A stretch of 64,000 nt of DNA from Kribbella steppae (GTDB lineage: Bacteria; Actinomycetota; Actinomycetes; Propionibacteriales; Kribbellaceae), in NCBI RefSeq assembly GCF_004342025.1, contig NZ_SLWN01000001.1, positions 896,788 to 960,787 on the forward strand. The letters run 5' to 3'. Within the stretch, counting starts at the first letter, position 1. The number at the start of each line of letters is the position of its first letter. Both the position numbers and the translations under genes were made by a program. Under the pieces are notes generated by a model. That model was not told the origin of the DNA and ran no database searches. It worked only from the letters and a program-made list of their open reading frames with translations. This document shows positions 50,405 through 60,476 of the stretch, piece by piece.

Positions 50405-51868
50405 TCACTGCGATGGTGGATACGGACCGTATCCCCCCGGCGGTCCTTGCTGACCAGGGGGTCCCGGTGGGTAACCGGATTGGCTCACTGGGTAACCGGC
50501 TTGACCCGAGGGATACCCCGCCTGAGCGGGCGGATAACCACCGGGCGGCGGACCGCCCGGTGCCGTGGGCCCCGGAGGCGGCGGCCCCTGCGGTCCGCCC
50601 GGCCCAGGGAACTGAGGTGCGGCCTGGGCGAACGCAGGCATCGGCGGGAACGGCACGCTCGGGCGCCGGGCCCGCAGCTCGTCGAGCAGCCGCTTCTCGG
50701 TCTGCAGCGCGTCCGGTCCGATCACCTGGCGGACGATCTTGTCCCGCAGGTAGGCCAGGTCGGTCGCGTTCTGCTGGAACGCCTTCGCGGCCGCTTCGGC
50801 CTCGGCGCCGTACCGCTTCGCGTTCTGCCGCAGCGCCTTGCGGCCGCGCAGTGTCGCGATCAGCGGTACGTCGGGGGCGACCAGCCAGCCGAATCGGACG
50901 TAGTCGTACAGCCGGGACGCGATCATCTTGCCTTCCCGGGACCGCATCACCAGGGCGAAGACGACCATGCCGATGAAGATCGGCACCATCAGGAACAGGT
51001 AGGCCATCAGGAAGCCGGTGCCGTTGGCCCAGCTCGCGACCGCGTTCCACAAGCCGTGCGCCAGTACGGCGGTGAGGAAGCCGACGAGCGGGGCCAGGTA
51101 GCGGACCGCCGTACTTCGATGTCTGACCGCTATGCCGATCCCGATCGCGGTGAACGAGGTGAAGAGTGGATGCGCGAACGGGGAGAGGAAGCCGCGTAAG
51201 AAGAACAGTACGAACACACCACGCAGGCCGGCGTCGCTGCCGGCCTCCTGCGAGAGCTCACTGAAGATGCGGCCGTAGTAGAGGATGTTCTCGGTGAAGG
51301 CGAAGCCGACCCCCACCATCCCGGCGTACACCAGTCCGTCGATGATCCCGTCGAACTCCTTGCGCCGGATCAGCGCCAGCAGGAGGATCACGGCCCCCTT
51401 CGCGAACTCCTCCACCGGTGGCGCGACGAACACGGCCGACCGGAAGCCGCCACTGCCGGTCTCCTCCAGCAGCATGGACACCTTGGTGTTGATGAACAGT
51501 GCCACCAGTGTCGCGATGAAAGCACCCCAACAGAGCGCGAACAGGATGTACTTGGTCGGCTCCGGTTCGTAGCGGTCCAGCCAGAGATACAGCGCGATCA
51601 CCGGGATGACGGGGACGAACGCGAAGACCAGCCCCCAGGTGAAGCCTCCCGTGCCGGTCGACTTCGCCACGATGCTGAAGATCACCAGGCCCGCGATCGC
51701 GAACACGACCGCGATCACGATGCCGATCAGGATGCCCTGGTTGCGCCGCTGGCCGGGGACCGGATGGCTGCCGAGTACGTTCGGCTGCGGGTACGGTCCG
51801 CCTGGCGAGTACGCCGACCCCGCCGCGGGTTGCGGCGAGCCGGCCGGGCCGGGTGAGGGGTAACTCAT
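50405..51868 (-). CDS. PrsW family intramembrane metalloprotease
   Basis: The 487-residue protein has a Pro/Gly/Tyr-rich N-terminus (about 40 residues), eight or nine transmembrane helices with the PrsW motifs PPVEEFAKG (EExxK type), GFAFTENILYYG and LSPFAHPLFTS, then a helical cytosolic part and a long Pro/Gly/Tyr/Gln-rich tail (repeats of GYPPAQAGYPSGQAGYP type). PrsW proteases cut anti-sigma factors in the membrane in Bacillus. Both low-complexity ends are typical of actinobacterial members. It is upstream of the dynamin pair on the same strand, with a 90-bp gap. Confidence 0.9.
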   Translation of the reverse strand: MSYPSPGPAGSPQPAAGSAYSPGGPYPQPNVLGSHPVPGQRRNQGILIGIVIAVVFAIAGLVIFSIVAKSTGTGGFTWGLVFAFVPVIPVIALYLWLDRYEPEPTKYILFALCWGAFIATLVALFINTKVSMLLEETGSGGFRSAVFVAPPVEEFAKGAVILLLALIRRKEFDGIIDGLVYAGMVGVGFAFTENILYYGRIFSELSQEAGSDAGLRGVFVLFFLRGFLSPFAHPLFTSFTAIGIGIAVRHRSTAVRYLAPLVGFLTAVLAHGLWNAVASWANGTGFLMAYLFLMVPIFIGMVVFALVMRSREGKMIASRLYDYVRFGWLVAPDVPLIATLRGRKALRQNAKRYGAEAEAAAKAFQQNATDLAYLRDKIVRQVIGPDALQTEKRLLDELRARRPSVPFPPMPAFAQAAPQFPGPGGPQGPPPPGPTAPGGPPPGGYPPAQAGYPSGQAGYPVSQSGYPPGPPGQQGPPGGYGPYPPSQ

Positions 51869-52015
51869 GCCCGCAGCCTAGTTGGAGACCCGATCCGGTG
51901 GCAGGACCGCCCACGCAGCGTTACCGGGATGGAACGACAAGCCTGTACTTCGACCCGCCCAGCGGTAACCCACGCGCACGATCCACCTCCCATCTGAGAG
52001 ACTCTTCCGTGCCAC

Positions 52016-52089
<74 letters not shown>

Positions 52090-52099
52090 CCTCGTGTGA

Positions 52100-52133
52100 C
52101 CAGGGCAGATGCAGGCGGCGGCATCTGCCCTGG
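52100..52133 (+). terminator. Terminator hairpin after tRNA-Arg
   Basis: CCAGGGCAGATGC (52100-52112) and GCATCTGCCCTGG (52121-52133) pair perfectly over 13 bp around an eight-base loop, eleven bases after the tRNA. Confidence 0.8.
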
Positions 52134-52336
52134 CTCCTCTCTGGAACAGATTTTCGAACACCCCGGCAGCGGCACCGTCTGAATCCTCACCCATCCGCGA
52201 ACCCGGGACCCGTCACCGTCACCCGCAAACAGGCATAGCCCCGGACAGACAAGAACCCCAGGTCAGCTGCAGCGTGGCCTGGTCTGGTGGCGCGCTCCTT
52301 GGGCCCTCGCCCCCCCTGCCTGGTGCTGCGCACGCT

Positions 52337-55300
52337 TCAGCAAGTCTTCGTGTAGCGCCGATCGCCGAAGTTCTCCCGCCACTCCGCTGCGGTCAGATCG
52401 CGCCCAGCCATCCGGCAGGCGGTGTCGACGGCGTGCCCCGGTCGGGTGTCCCAGTGATAGACGCCGTCGTCGTACGCGGCGACCGCGACAGTGTGGCCGT
52501 CTGGCAGGAAATCGGCGGTGACCATGTGCGGGTGGGGCGTCTCGATCGAGCCGAGCAACGCCGCGGTCTTGCCGTCGAAGAGACTCACGCCGGCGTCGAA
52601 GCCAGCCGAGACCAGCAGCGAACTGTCGGGCGAGAAGGCGATCCCGTTGACAAAGCCTTGATGGACGAGCTGCGGTGCCGCGATGTCCTTGCCGGTCGCT
52701 GGATCCACGATCAGCACCTCTCCCTCCTCACTGCCGACGGCCACCCGCGTCCCGTCCGGGGCGAATGCGACGATGCTGGGGACGCTCATCGAGAAGCTCC
52801 CACGCCGGACCACCCGGCCCGCCATCAGGTCGACCAACGCCCAACGATTGGAGTCAACGTCAAGCCGGTCCGAGATGTGGCGGCCTCCGATCACCACGAA
52901 GGCGGACCGATTGTCCGGGCTCGCCGACAGCCAGGCGACAGGACCACCAACCTGAACGGGCTTGCTGAGCTCGCGGAGCGTGGCTCCATCCAGCAGCCTG
53001 GCGAGGCCGGACTCGTCACCAACGACCAGGCGGCTGCCGTCCAGTCCGCTGTAGTCGAGATCCAGCACACTGGCGGCCGCCACCTTCCGGTTGGCCAGCA
53101 AGCGACCTGTCCGGGCATCCTCGACAAAGACCTTCCCGTTCGAATCGCCCATCGCGAACCTGTCTCCATGCGGGTGCCAGGTGCCGCAGGATTGTGTCGA
53201 GACGCCGATCTGGCTCGCATCGAAGCGGACGACCTTTCCGGTGGCGCTGTCGACAAAGCCTCCGGCGGCCGGACCCGGGTCCAAGTAGCCGGCATCGTAA
53301 TCGAGAAGCCGGAAGTAGCGGCTCCCGCCGGGAGCAATAACGCGACATCCGGACTGGAAGTTCTGCGCGGTCCGCTGCCAGCTGACGTAGCGATGTCGCC
53401 CGGGCAGATCCCAGCTCCGGATGGCACCATCGCCTCCCGACGTGTAGAGCGTATGGTCATCCGGGCTGAACCCTGCCGTAAGAGTGCCACTGTCAGGGAT
53501 CCGCATCTCCTCCAACGGCTTTCCGCTCGCGGTGTCCCACACCACGACGCGATAGTCGGCTCCGGTCGACACCAACCACTTGCCGGTGTGGGAGAACCGC
53601 ACATGACGGAGTCCGCTCGTGTGCTTGCTCAAATGATGCACAGTTGCTCCCGTCGACGCGTCGAGCACCAGCACATCTCTGTACTTGGCGCTGGAGGTGT
53701 CCTTGGCCTCCCACGCGAGTGCGAGTGACTTCCCGTCGGGACTGACGTCGGCGTCGACGAAGGCGAGATCGGCTCTCGACCAGAGCTGCTTGCCGGTGGC
53801 AACTTCGTAGGCGGCCACCGGCTTCGTCAGATAGAACCGATCGCCGGCCGGACTGAGTACGACATCCTGAACAGCTACGGCTGGAAGCGGCATGACCTTT
53901 CGCAAGGCGGGCGAAGCGCCAGGCGTGATGGTCCAGACGAACACTGCACCGGCGCTGAAGTCGCTGGTCGCGCCGTTGCCGTAGTACTGGATCATCGCTA
54001 CGAGTGAGCGTCCGTCGTGGCTGTACCCGACGTGCGTCGCACGAGCAAGTGTCTTGGTAAAGCCCGGAAGTCGGCTGCCGGTCGGCTTGAGCGTCGTGGG
54101 ATCGAGCAACAGGACTGGTTCCGTGGTTGGTGGCGGCGTCCCGACCGCGAGCACCCGACCGCCAGGGCTGAGTGCCATCGGGCCCAGGAAGTCCTGGTGA
54201 TGTGCCCCACCCGATCGGTTCGGCGGCTCGTACGAGGCGATGGGGTTTCCGGTGGTCAGGTTGTGGCTGAGTACATGGTTCGTCGCGGTGTAGATGAATG
54301 CCTGGTGTCCATCCGCGCTGACCTCCAGGCCGTAGGAATTCACCCGTTTGGTCTCGAGGGACCTGATCAGCTGCGGGTGTTTCGCGAGCGCTGCGAGCAA
54401 GTTCGCTCGCGACTCGGGCGACGGGTTCATCCGGACCGCGGCCACCGCGAGGAGGAGTGAGGTGTCGATGTCGCTCTGTACGACGGCCTTCGCACCGGCC
54501 CGGCCGGCCGCGGCGATCGTCGCGGACCGTTCCGCTGCAGCCGCCTGGCGATCGGCTCGCTGTGCCTGGCCGGCCGCCAGGAAGCCGGCGATCAAGGCAC
54601 CGACCAGCAGGGTGGCGGCCAGGGCGAGCGCGGCACGGAGCCGCTGGTTGATCCTGGCTTCATGCCTGGCCCGGTTCTCGGCCGCACGGAGTTCCGCATC
54701 TGCGAGCTGTTTGCTCGCGGTGAGGAAATCTTGTTCCGTCGCGGTCAGGTCGGGGGCCGCCTGGTCGCGCCACTGCCATGCCTTCGCGAGGCGGACGCCG
54801 CGGTACAGCTCGCTGTCCGGGCGGCCCAGGGAATCCCAGGAGTCGGCTACCTGGGTGAGGTGGTGGAGGATTTGCTGGCCTTCGAGGTCGTCGTCGAGCC
54901 AGCCGCGCAGTCGGGGCCAGGCTCGCGCGAGCGCCTCGTGCGCCAGTTCGACGACGCCGTCGTCGCTGGTGACCAGGCGGGCGCTGATCAGCAGGTTCAC
55001 GAGCTGATCCGACTCCGGGCCGGTGACGACCGAACGCCGCGGCAGCCGGCTGCGCACGGGCTGACCGTCCGGCCCGGGCGTCACAAGACGCAACAGCAAT
55101 GCCTTTAGCATCGGCCGTTGCTCCGGGGTGAGCTGTGCGTAGACCTGCTCCGCCGACTGCGCCACTGCGCCCTGGATGCCTCCGGACGCGCGGTAGCCCG
55201 CGACTGTCAGGGTCCGGCCTTCTCGGCGTTGCCAGGTCTCGGCCAGGGCGTGGGACAGCAGCGGCAAGGCGCCTGGCCGGCCCGCAGCCTCAGCCACCAG

Positions 55301-56617
55301 CAGGTCGACCAGTCCTGGTTCGACGATCAGGGAGGCGAGTCGCGCGGGCTCGGTGATCGCTGCTCGGAGCTCTGCTTCGGACATACCGGTGAGCAGGTGC
55401 AGCCCTTCTTCGATGGCATGGGCAAAGCCCGGATGTGAGGAGATGTCTGCGAGCCGGTCGGCTCGGAACGCCAGGATCAGGGCCGCACCGGTAGCGTGCT
55501 CGGTCAACCGGGCCAAGAAGGCCCGCCGCTCGCCTTCGTCCTGACACAGCGAGAAGACCTCCTCGCACTGATCGACGACCAGAGTCGGCCGCGGCCCAAC
55601 GCCCGGCAGCGCGGCAGTGAGCGCCTTCATCGGATGGAGCCCCGGCGTGATCGCAACGACATGGCCGCCGTCGGCACGCAACGCTGCGGCGACGCCTGCT
55701 CGGATCAGTGAGGACTTGCCACAACCGGACGGACCGGCGACAGCGAGGATCGAATGATCGGACAGCTTCCGCAATCCGGCAGCGACCTCGGTGTCCCGGC
55801 CGAAGAACAGTTCGGCGTCGTCCACGTCGTACGGCCTCAGCCCTTGGTACGGACAGGCCGCGCTCGGTTCCGGCAGAGCGCTCGGACTCGACAGCGCCGG
55901 ATCCTGGCGCAGGATCGCCTGCTCGAGCGCGTCGATCTCCGGGCTCGGGTCGAGCCCGAGCTCGTTGTCGAGGACCACACGCAGCCGTCGCAGAGTCTCC
56001 AGCGCCTCTCCCTGCCGGCCGGCCTGGTACTGCGCTGTCGCGAGCAGGGCCCATCTCCGCTCACGCAGCGGCGCCTCCGCGGTCAAGGCCTTGGCCTGGC
56101 TCAGGACCCCGTCATGGCCGCCGGACCGCAGCGCGGACTCGATGTACAACTCCTGTGCGAGCTGCCGTAGTTCGGTCAGCCGGGCCAGCTCGATCCGGGC
56201 GCTGTCCCACTCCGCGATCTCCTCGAACGGCGTGCCGCGCCAGAGCGTCAGTACGTCGGCCAGCACGACCGCCGCGCGTTCTGCCTCGCCGGCCGCCAGC
56301 AGCGCACCAGCCCGTCCGACCGCACGCTCGAAGCGCTGACTGTCGATCTGGTCGTGCGGGATGGTCAGCCGGTAACCGTCCGGTGACGTCTCGATCGAAT
56401 GGCTGCCGAGCGACTTCCGAAGCCGGACCACACAGCCCTGGATCACCTTGACCGCCGAGGCGGGCGGTCGTTCTCCCCACAGCGCGTCAGCGAGCACCCC
56501 AGCGCTGACAACCTCTCCCGGATGCACTGCGAGTGCAACCAGGACGACGCGATCGCGTCGTGCGAGGTTCCTCCACTCCCCCTCGATGGTTAGTGGGCCG
56601 AGTACGGCGATAACCAC
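52337..56617 (-). CDS. SARP-type regulator fused to an nSTAND1 NTPase and WD40 repeats
   Basis: The 1426-residue protein has, in order, an OmpR-type winged helix (1-95), a bacterial transcriptional activation domain (about 96-240, ending GLDPSPEIDALEQAIL), an nSTAND1 NTPase starting with FGRDTEVAAGL and P-loop AGPSGCGKSS (about 293-302), Walker B LVVDQCEEVF, a transmembrane-like helix near 660-680 (ALALAATLLVGALIAGF), and a WD40-type beta-propeller to the end. SARP plus STAND proteins activate secondary metabolism or development genes; the membrane helix and propeller suggest a sensor. GTG 56617 is the start. It is divergent from a small secreted protein gene. Confidence 0.85.
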   Translation of the reverse strand: MVIAVLGPLTIEGEWRNLARRDRVVLVALAVHPGEVVSAGVLADALWGERPPASAVKVIQGCVVRLRKSLGSHSIETSPDGYRLTIPHDQIDSQRFERAVGRAGALLAAGEAERAAVVLADVLTLWRGTPFEEIAEWDSARIELARLTELRQLAQELYIESALRSGGHDGVLSQAKALTAEAPLRERRWALLATAQYQAGRQGEALETLRRLRVVLDNELGLDPSPEIDALEQAILRQDPALSSPSALPEPSAACPYQGLRPYDVDDAELFFGRDTEVAAGLRKLSDHSILAVAGPSGCGKSSLIRAGVAAALRADGGHVVAITPGLHPMKALTAALPGVGPRPTLVVDQCEEVFSLCQDEGERRAFLARLTEHATGAALILAFRADRLADISSHPGFAHAIEEGLHLLTGMSEAELRAAITEPARLASLIVEPGLVDLLVAEAAGRPGALPLLSHALAETWQRREGRTLTVAGYRASGGIQGAVAQSAEQVYAQLTPEQRPMLKALLLRLVTPGPDGQPVRSRLPRRSVVTGPESDQLVNLLISARLVTSDDGVVELAHEALARAWPRLRGWLDDDLEGQQILHHLTQVADSWDSLGRPDSELYRGVRLAKAWQWRDQAAPDLTATEQDFLTASKQLADAELRAAENRARHEARINQRLRAALALAATLLVGALIAGFLAAGQAQRADRQAAAAERSATIAAAGRAGAKAVVQSDIDTSLLLAVAAVRMNPSPESRANLLAALAKHPQLIRSLETKRVNSYGLEVSADGHQAFIYTATNHVLSHNLTTGNPIASYEPPNRSGGAHHQDFLGPMALSPGGRVLAVGTPPPTTEPVLLLDPTTLKPTGSRLPGFTKTLARATHVGYSHDGRSLVAMIQYYGNGATSDFSAGAVFVWTITPGASPALRKVMPLPAVAVQDVVLSPAGDRFYLTKPVAAYEVATGKQLWSRADLAFVDADVSPDGKSLALAWEAKDTSSAKYRDVLVLDASTGATVHHLSKHTSGLRHVRFSHTGKWLVSTGADYRVVVWDTASGKPLEEMRIPDSGTLTAGFSPDDHTLYTSGGDGAIRSWDLPGRHRYVSWQRTAQNFQSGCRVIAPGGSRYFRLLDYDAGYLDPGPAAGGFVDSATGKVVRFDASQIGVSTQSCGTWHPHGDRFAMGDSNGKVFVEDARTGRLLANRKVAAASVLDLDYSGLDGSRLVVGDESGLARLLDGATLRELSKPVQVGGPVAWLSASPDNRSAFVVIGGRHISDRLDVDSNRWALVDLMAGRVVRRGSFSMSVPSIVAFAPDGTRVAVGSEEGEVLIVDPATGKDIAAPQLVHQGFVNGIAFSPDSSLLVSAGFDAGVSLFDGKTAALLGSIETPHPHMVTADFLPDGHTVAVAAYDDGVYHWDTRPGHAVDTACRMAGRDLTAAEWRENFGDRRYTKTC

Positions 56618-56660
56618 GCTTTCGACAGTCCACCACTGTCAGGCACCCGTCAAGGCGACT

Positions 56661-56699
56661 GATACCGCGCTGATACCGCTGTCCGCCGCCCCGATACCG
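56661..56699. promoter_or_regulatory. SARP-like direct repeats
   Basis: GATACCG occurs at 56661-56667, 56672-56678 and 56693-56699. The first two are exactly 11 bp apart (seven-base repeat plus four), the spacing of SARP heptamer sites; the third is two turns on (21 bp). They lie between the SARP gene and the rightward small secreted protein gene. Confidence 0.55.
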
Positions 56700-56782
56700 C
56701 CGCGCGCGACAACAGTGCCAACACCTCGAGGCGCATCTGGATCGTCGACCACGGAGGTCCCGCCGACAGAGGAGAGGAAGCC

Positions 56783-57076
56783 ATGACCAACGCCGTACGC
56801 ACCACGAAGCAGTCCATGACCACCCGGCTCGCCCGGTTGGCCGCAGGCGCCGCAGTCAGCGTCGCCTTCATGACAACCGCCGCGCCGGCGATGGCGCAAT
56901 ATTCACCCGAGCCGGGTGACGTGTACGTCCCCGCGCCCGAGCAGCCGGAACCCGCTGTCGACGTGAGTTCAGCCGCGCTCGGTGCATTGGGCGGCATCGC
57001 ACTGGGTGGCGTAGGTCTAGGGATCGCGTCCGGCATCCAGCGCCGCCGCGACCACTCGACGGCGCATCCCGCCTGA
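56783..57076 (+). CDS. Small exported, membrane-anchored protein
   Basis: The 97-residue protein has a signal peptide (basic start, then LARLAAGAAVSVAFMTTAAPAMAQ, cleavage about residue 38), a short Pro/Glu-rich external part (PEPGDVYVPAPEQPEPAV), and a C-terminal glycine-rich transmembrane helix (LGALGGIALGGVGLGIASG) with a basic end RRRDH. I do not recognise a family. It is divergent from the SARP gene and is the nearest candidate target of the direct repeats before it. Confidence 0.65.
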   Translation: MTNAVRTTKQSMTTRLARLAAGAAVSVAFMTTAAPAMAQYSPEPGDVYVPAPEQPEPAVDVSSAALGALGGIALGGVGLGIASGIQRRRDHSTAHPA

Positions 57077-57417
57077 TCGCCGACGACGTACCGGGACCCG
57101 TGCTCTCGGGCTCCGGCGAGGACGGCGCCCCAGCGCCGCCCGCCGCCGGGGCCCTTGATCCACAACAGCCGAAACCGGCGAACTGTCGGCAGTCGCGCCC
57201 GTCGCTGTTGCACTGCGGCACACCAGTCCAGCTCAGCCGCAGACCGGTCTCGGCACTGCGGAACGGCATCGAGCGGTCCGGGGTGTGGGCAACGAGGTGC
57301 GAGGCGACGATGCGGTGGGGATCTGGCGCCGCGGGAAAGCGACTGAAAGCGAATTGAAAGCCGCGCTTGGCAACGTTCGGAGGGCAAATCCACGTCGCCA
57401 AAATGCGAGGAGAACCG
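57077..57417. other. 341-bp gap between two small secreted protein genes
   Basis: No gene can be supported here. Open frames on the minus strand are arginine-rich antisense frames with no family likeness. The last 60 bases lead into the next gene's ribosome binding site. I see no repeat, terminator or RNA structure. Confidence 0.5.
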
Positions 57418-57732
57418 ATGAACAGATCATTGATCAGGTCGATCTCGAGTGCTGCACTGGCCAGCGGGATCGTCGCCGGAACGGCAGTGATCTCAGCACC
57501 TGCCGCTCACGCCGCCACCTGCACGCACTATGTCGGAATGAACTACTCGGCCGCATTCGCCTACTGCGCAGCCGGGCCAGGCATCACCGAGTACCGCGCG
57601 GTGGCCTACTGCATCGCCATCAGTGGCTACAAGTGGGTGGCATTCAGCCCCTGGACGAGGGAGGGGCAAGGCGGCGTCTGGGCGTGGTGCTCTCCTGATC
57701 GCGCCTACGACTCGGGTGTGCAGTACCGCTGA
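57418..57732 (+). CDS. Small secreted Cys-containing protein
   Basis: The 104-residue precursor has a signal peptide (MNRSLIRSISSAALASGIVA and APAAHA, cleavage after about residue 32). The mature part, about 72 residues, has four cysteines and is rich in aromatic residues and glycine: CTHYVGMNYSAAFAYCAAGPG, VAYCIAISGYKWVAFSPW and VWAWCSPD. I do not recognise it; small Cys- and Trp-rich exported proteins may be structural or antimicrobial, which is open. GCGAGGAG precedes ATG 57418. It follows the other exported protein on the same strand. Confidence 0.65.
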   Translation: MNRSLIRSISSAALASGIVAGTAVISAPAAHAATCTHYVGMNYSAAFAYCAAGPGITEYRAVAYCIAISGYKWVAFSPWTREGQGGVWAWCSPDRAYDSGVQYR

Positions 57733-58002
57733 CGTCGATCAGTGGGGGGTCAACGGTTCGAGGTCCCGGACGGTGTCCTGCCCGGACCTAATCCTGCAGG
57801 CTTTGGGGTGCCACCGGCGGTCAACAGCGGTGCCGCCGGCTAGCGCCTTCCGTGGCCGCGGCTCGCCGCCGGTCGAGGCCCAAACGAGTGCTCCACTGGG
57901 CCTCGGGCTGGTAGGCGAGCCGGCCACCACCTACGACTGGCAGAGCCGGCTGATACGGCAAGTAGATTCGACCGAGGCGCCCACGGACGAAAGGACTCGG
58001 CT

Positions 58003-58593
58003 ATGAGTCGTGTTGTCGTGATCAACTTTGTTTCTCTGGACGGGATCATCCAGGCGCCGTTGAGGGCGGACGAGGATACTGACGGCGGTTTCGCCCACGG
58101 TGGCTGGGTCCACCCGTTCATGGACGAGACCGTGGCGACGTTCATGAGTGGCGCGACCAGCCGGGCGGCCGGCCTGCTGCTGGGCCGGCGTACGTACAAG
58201 AACTTCGTCGTGGACTGGGAACAGACCGACGCGACCGACCCGGCGATCGCCGCGATGAACCGGATCCCCAAATACCTGGTCTCGCGGACGCTGACCGATC
58301 CGTCCTGGCACAACACGATCCGGCTCGGCCCGGACCTTCCGGCCGAGGTGCAACGGCTTCGCGATGGCGGAGACGGAGAGATCCTAGTGTTCGGCAGCGG
58401 GCAACTGGTGCCGTTACTGCACCAGCATGACCTCGTTGACGAGTACCGGCTGTTGATCTTCCCGATCCTGCTCGGCAGCGGGAAACGGATGTTCGCCGAC
58501 ACGGCCGGGCTGACCACGTTCCGGCTCACCGACAGCCGGGTCAGCGACTCGGGCGTGACGATCAACTCCTACCGTCGTACCCGTTCCGACTGA
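58003..58593 (+). CDS. Dihydrofolate reductase-family (RibD C-terminal-like) protein
   Basis: The 196-residue protein has the same DHFR/RibD-C layout as the gene at 40235: VVVINFVSLDGIIQAP, GLLLGRRTYKNFVVDW, IPKYLVSRTLTDPSW, ILVFGSGQLVPLL and IFPILLGSGKRMF. It probably binds NADPH; the substrate is unknown. ATG 58003 is the family start. It stands alone, with 270 bp upstream and 278 bp downstream in which I see no gene. Confidence 0.88.
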   Translation: MSRVVVINFVSLDGIIQAPLRADEDTDGGFAHGGWVHPFMDETVATFMSGATSRAAGLLLGRRTYKNFVVDWEQTDATDPAIAAMNRIPKYLVSRTLTDPSWHNTIRLGPDLPAEVQRLRDGGDGEILVFGSGQLVPLLHQHDLVDEYRLLIFPILLGSGKRMFADTAGLTTFRLTDSRVSDSGVTINSYRRTRSD

Positions 58594-58871
58594 TCCGGCA
58601 CGCTGCGGCCGACAGCGCTAGGTGGCGCAGACGGGTGCCGCCGGGGACCGCTTGGTGAGGAGGAACTGGTCCGTCGCGTCATCGTCTCGATCCAACGTTC
58701 GATTGACCAGCCGGCAAAGGTTGTGTCGCCTTCTCGCCTCGGGTCAGCCGCACATTGATTGCCCAAGGCAACCTCATCCTCCTCGGGCCCTGTTTGTTGT
58801 CGGTATCTCAGCGTAGGTTGGCGTTGCCGACCCGCCGTCGAACGCAGACGACATCATGAAAGTAGAAGCAG

Positions 58872-60476
58872 ATGGACTCTCACGACGTATTCAGCACAGA
58901 AACGGCCGGACTGGCTGGTGTGGCGCCCACGGGTGTGGTGCGACTGCGTGACGGCGATCTGCTCGAGCTCGGCATCGGTGCGGTGCGCAAACGCATCGAG
59001 GGCTCCGAACTGCGCATGCTTGCCTACAACGGGTCCATCCCGGGCCCGACCCTGCAGGTGGATCAGGGGTCGGAGATCTCGGTGCGGGTGCGGAACGAAG
59101 GTGACGTTGAGACGACCGTGCATTGGCACGGCCTGCGGTTGGAGAACCGGTACGACGGGGTCCCGCACGAGACTCAGGAGCCGATCGAGATCGGTGGGTC
59201 GTTCACGTACAAGGTGCAGTTTCCCGACGCCGGCCTCTACTGGTACCACCCGCACATGCGGGAGGACTTCGCCCAGGAGATGGGCCTGTACGGCGCGATC
59301 GTCGTCGAACCGTCGGACTCGACGTATTGGCCTGCGGTCGACCGGCAACTGACTCTCACCTTGGACGATCTGCTGGTCGAAGACGGACATATCGCGCCGT
59401 TCAACCGTTCCGGGCCGACCTTCACCGCAATGGGCCGGTTCGGCAACGTCATGCTGATCAACGGGGAGACCCAGTTGTCCGGCCACGCGACGCGGGGGGA
59501 GGTCGTGCGCCTGTATCTCGTCAACACGGCCAACACCCGGATCTTCAACGTCGCCATCCGCGGCGCCCGGGCGAAACTGGTCGGCGGCGACAGCGGCCGG
59601 TACGAGCGCGAGACGTTTGTCGAGGCGGTACTGCTCTCCCCCTCGGAACGCGCGGTCGTCGACGTACTGTTCGACACTCCCGGGGACGTGCGATTGGAGC
59701 ATCGCACGCCGGACCGGGTATACGACCTCGGCGGATTCACTGTCACCGATGGCGCCGACGGCGATGCTGCTGCGTCGTTCGAGGAGTTGCGCACCGACCC
59801 CGACCTCACCGCCGAACGCCACTCGATCGGACCCGACCTCGACCGGCCCCCTGACAAGGTCCTCGCCTTCCTCGCCCGCATGCCGCTCCTGTACGGCGCA
59901 GACGACGTACCAGCATCCAGCTACGCCTGCCCGATGCACCCCGACGTCACCGCCACCGAACCGTCGACGTGCCCAAAGTGCGGCATGAAGCTGATCCCCT
60001 CCACCGCGACACCGCAGGAGGGTGCAGTGCACGACGGCCACGATCACGGCGATGGCCTGGAGTGGGAGGACCTGATGCCGGAGATCAACCGCGCATCGGA
60101 TCCCGGCAACATGATCTGGCAGCTCGTCGACCGGGAGACCGGCGCCGAGAACGAAGCCATCACGTGGGCTTTCGCCGTTGGCGACCGGGTGAAGATCCGA
60201 CTGGTCAACGAGATGGACTCCGACCATCCGATGCACCACCCGTTCCACATCCACGGCGCTGGTCGCTTCCTCATCCTGTCCAGGGACGAGGAGCCGGAGG
60301 CCAACCTCGTCTGGAAGGACACCGTCCTTGTCAGGGCCGGCCAAACGGTGGACATCCTGCTGGACGTCTCCAACCCAGGGCTGTGGATGGCGCACTGCCA
60401 CATCGCCGAACACACCGAGAGCGGGATGATGTTCAGCTTCAACGTGGCGCGACGTCCCGAGCCGGCGTCGTCATGA
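58872..60476 (+). CDS. Multicopper oxidase with embedded heavy-metal-binding motif
   Basis: The 534-residue protein has three cupredoxin domains with all copper motifs: HWHG (84-87), WYHPHMRED (125-131 region), HPMHHPFHIHG (about 452-462) and HCHIAEHTESGMM (from about 509). Between domains two and three lies SYACPMHPDV...CPKCGMKLIP (351-375), the heavy-metal-binding motif usually found in metal exporters, then a His/Asp-rich stretch. There is no signal peptide, so it is probably cytosolic. The stop overlaps the next gene by four bases (ATGA). A copper or other metal role is inferred. Confidence 0.9.
   Translation: MDSHDVFSTETAGLAGVAPTGVVRLRDGDLLELGIGAVRKRIEGSELRMLAYNGSIPGPTLQVDQGSEISVRVRNEGDVETTVHWHGLRLENRYDGVPHETQEPIEIGGSFTYKVQFPDAGLYWYHPHMREDFAQEMGLYGAIVVEPSDSTYWPAVDRQLTLTLDDLLVEDGHIAPFNRSGPTFTAMGRFGNVMLINGETQLSGHATRGEVVRLYLVNTANTRIFNVAIRGARAKLVGGDSGRYERETFVEAVLLSPSERAVVDVLFDTPGDVRLEHRTPDRVYDLGGFTVTDGADGDAAASFEELRTDPDLTAERHSIGPDLDRPPDKVLAFLARMPLLYGADDVPASSYACPMHPDVTATEPSTCPKCGMKLIPSTATPQEGAVHDGHDHGDGLEWEDLMPEINRASDPGNMIWQLVDRETGAENEAITWAFAVGDRVKIRLVNEMDSDHPMHHPFHIHGAGRFLILSRDEEPEANLVWKDTVLVRAGQTVDILLDVSNPGLWMAHCHIAEHTESGMMFSFNVARRPEPASS

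Noticed and set aside
57017..57223. Minus-strand arginine-rich frame of 68 residues
   Set aside because: No ribosome binding site or family likeness; it overlaps the 3' end of the exported protein gene.
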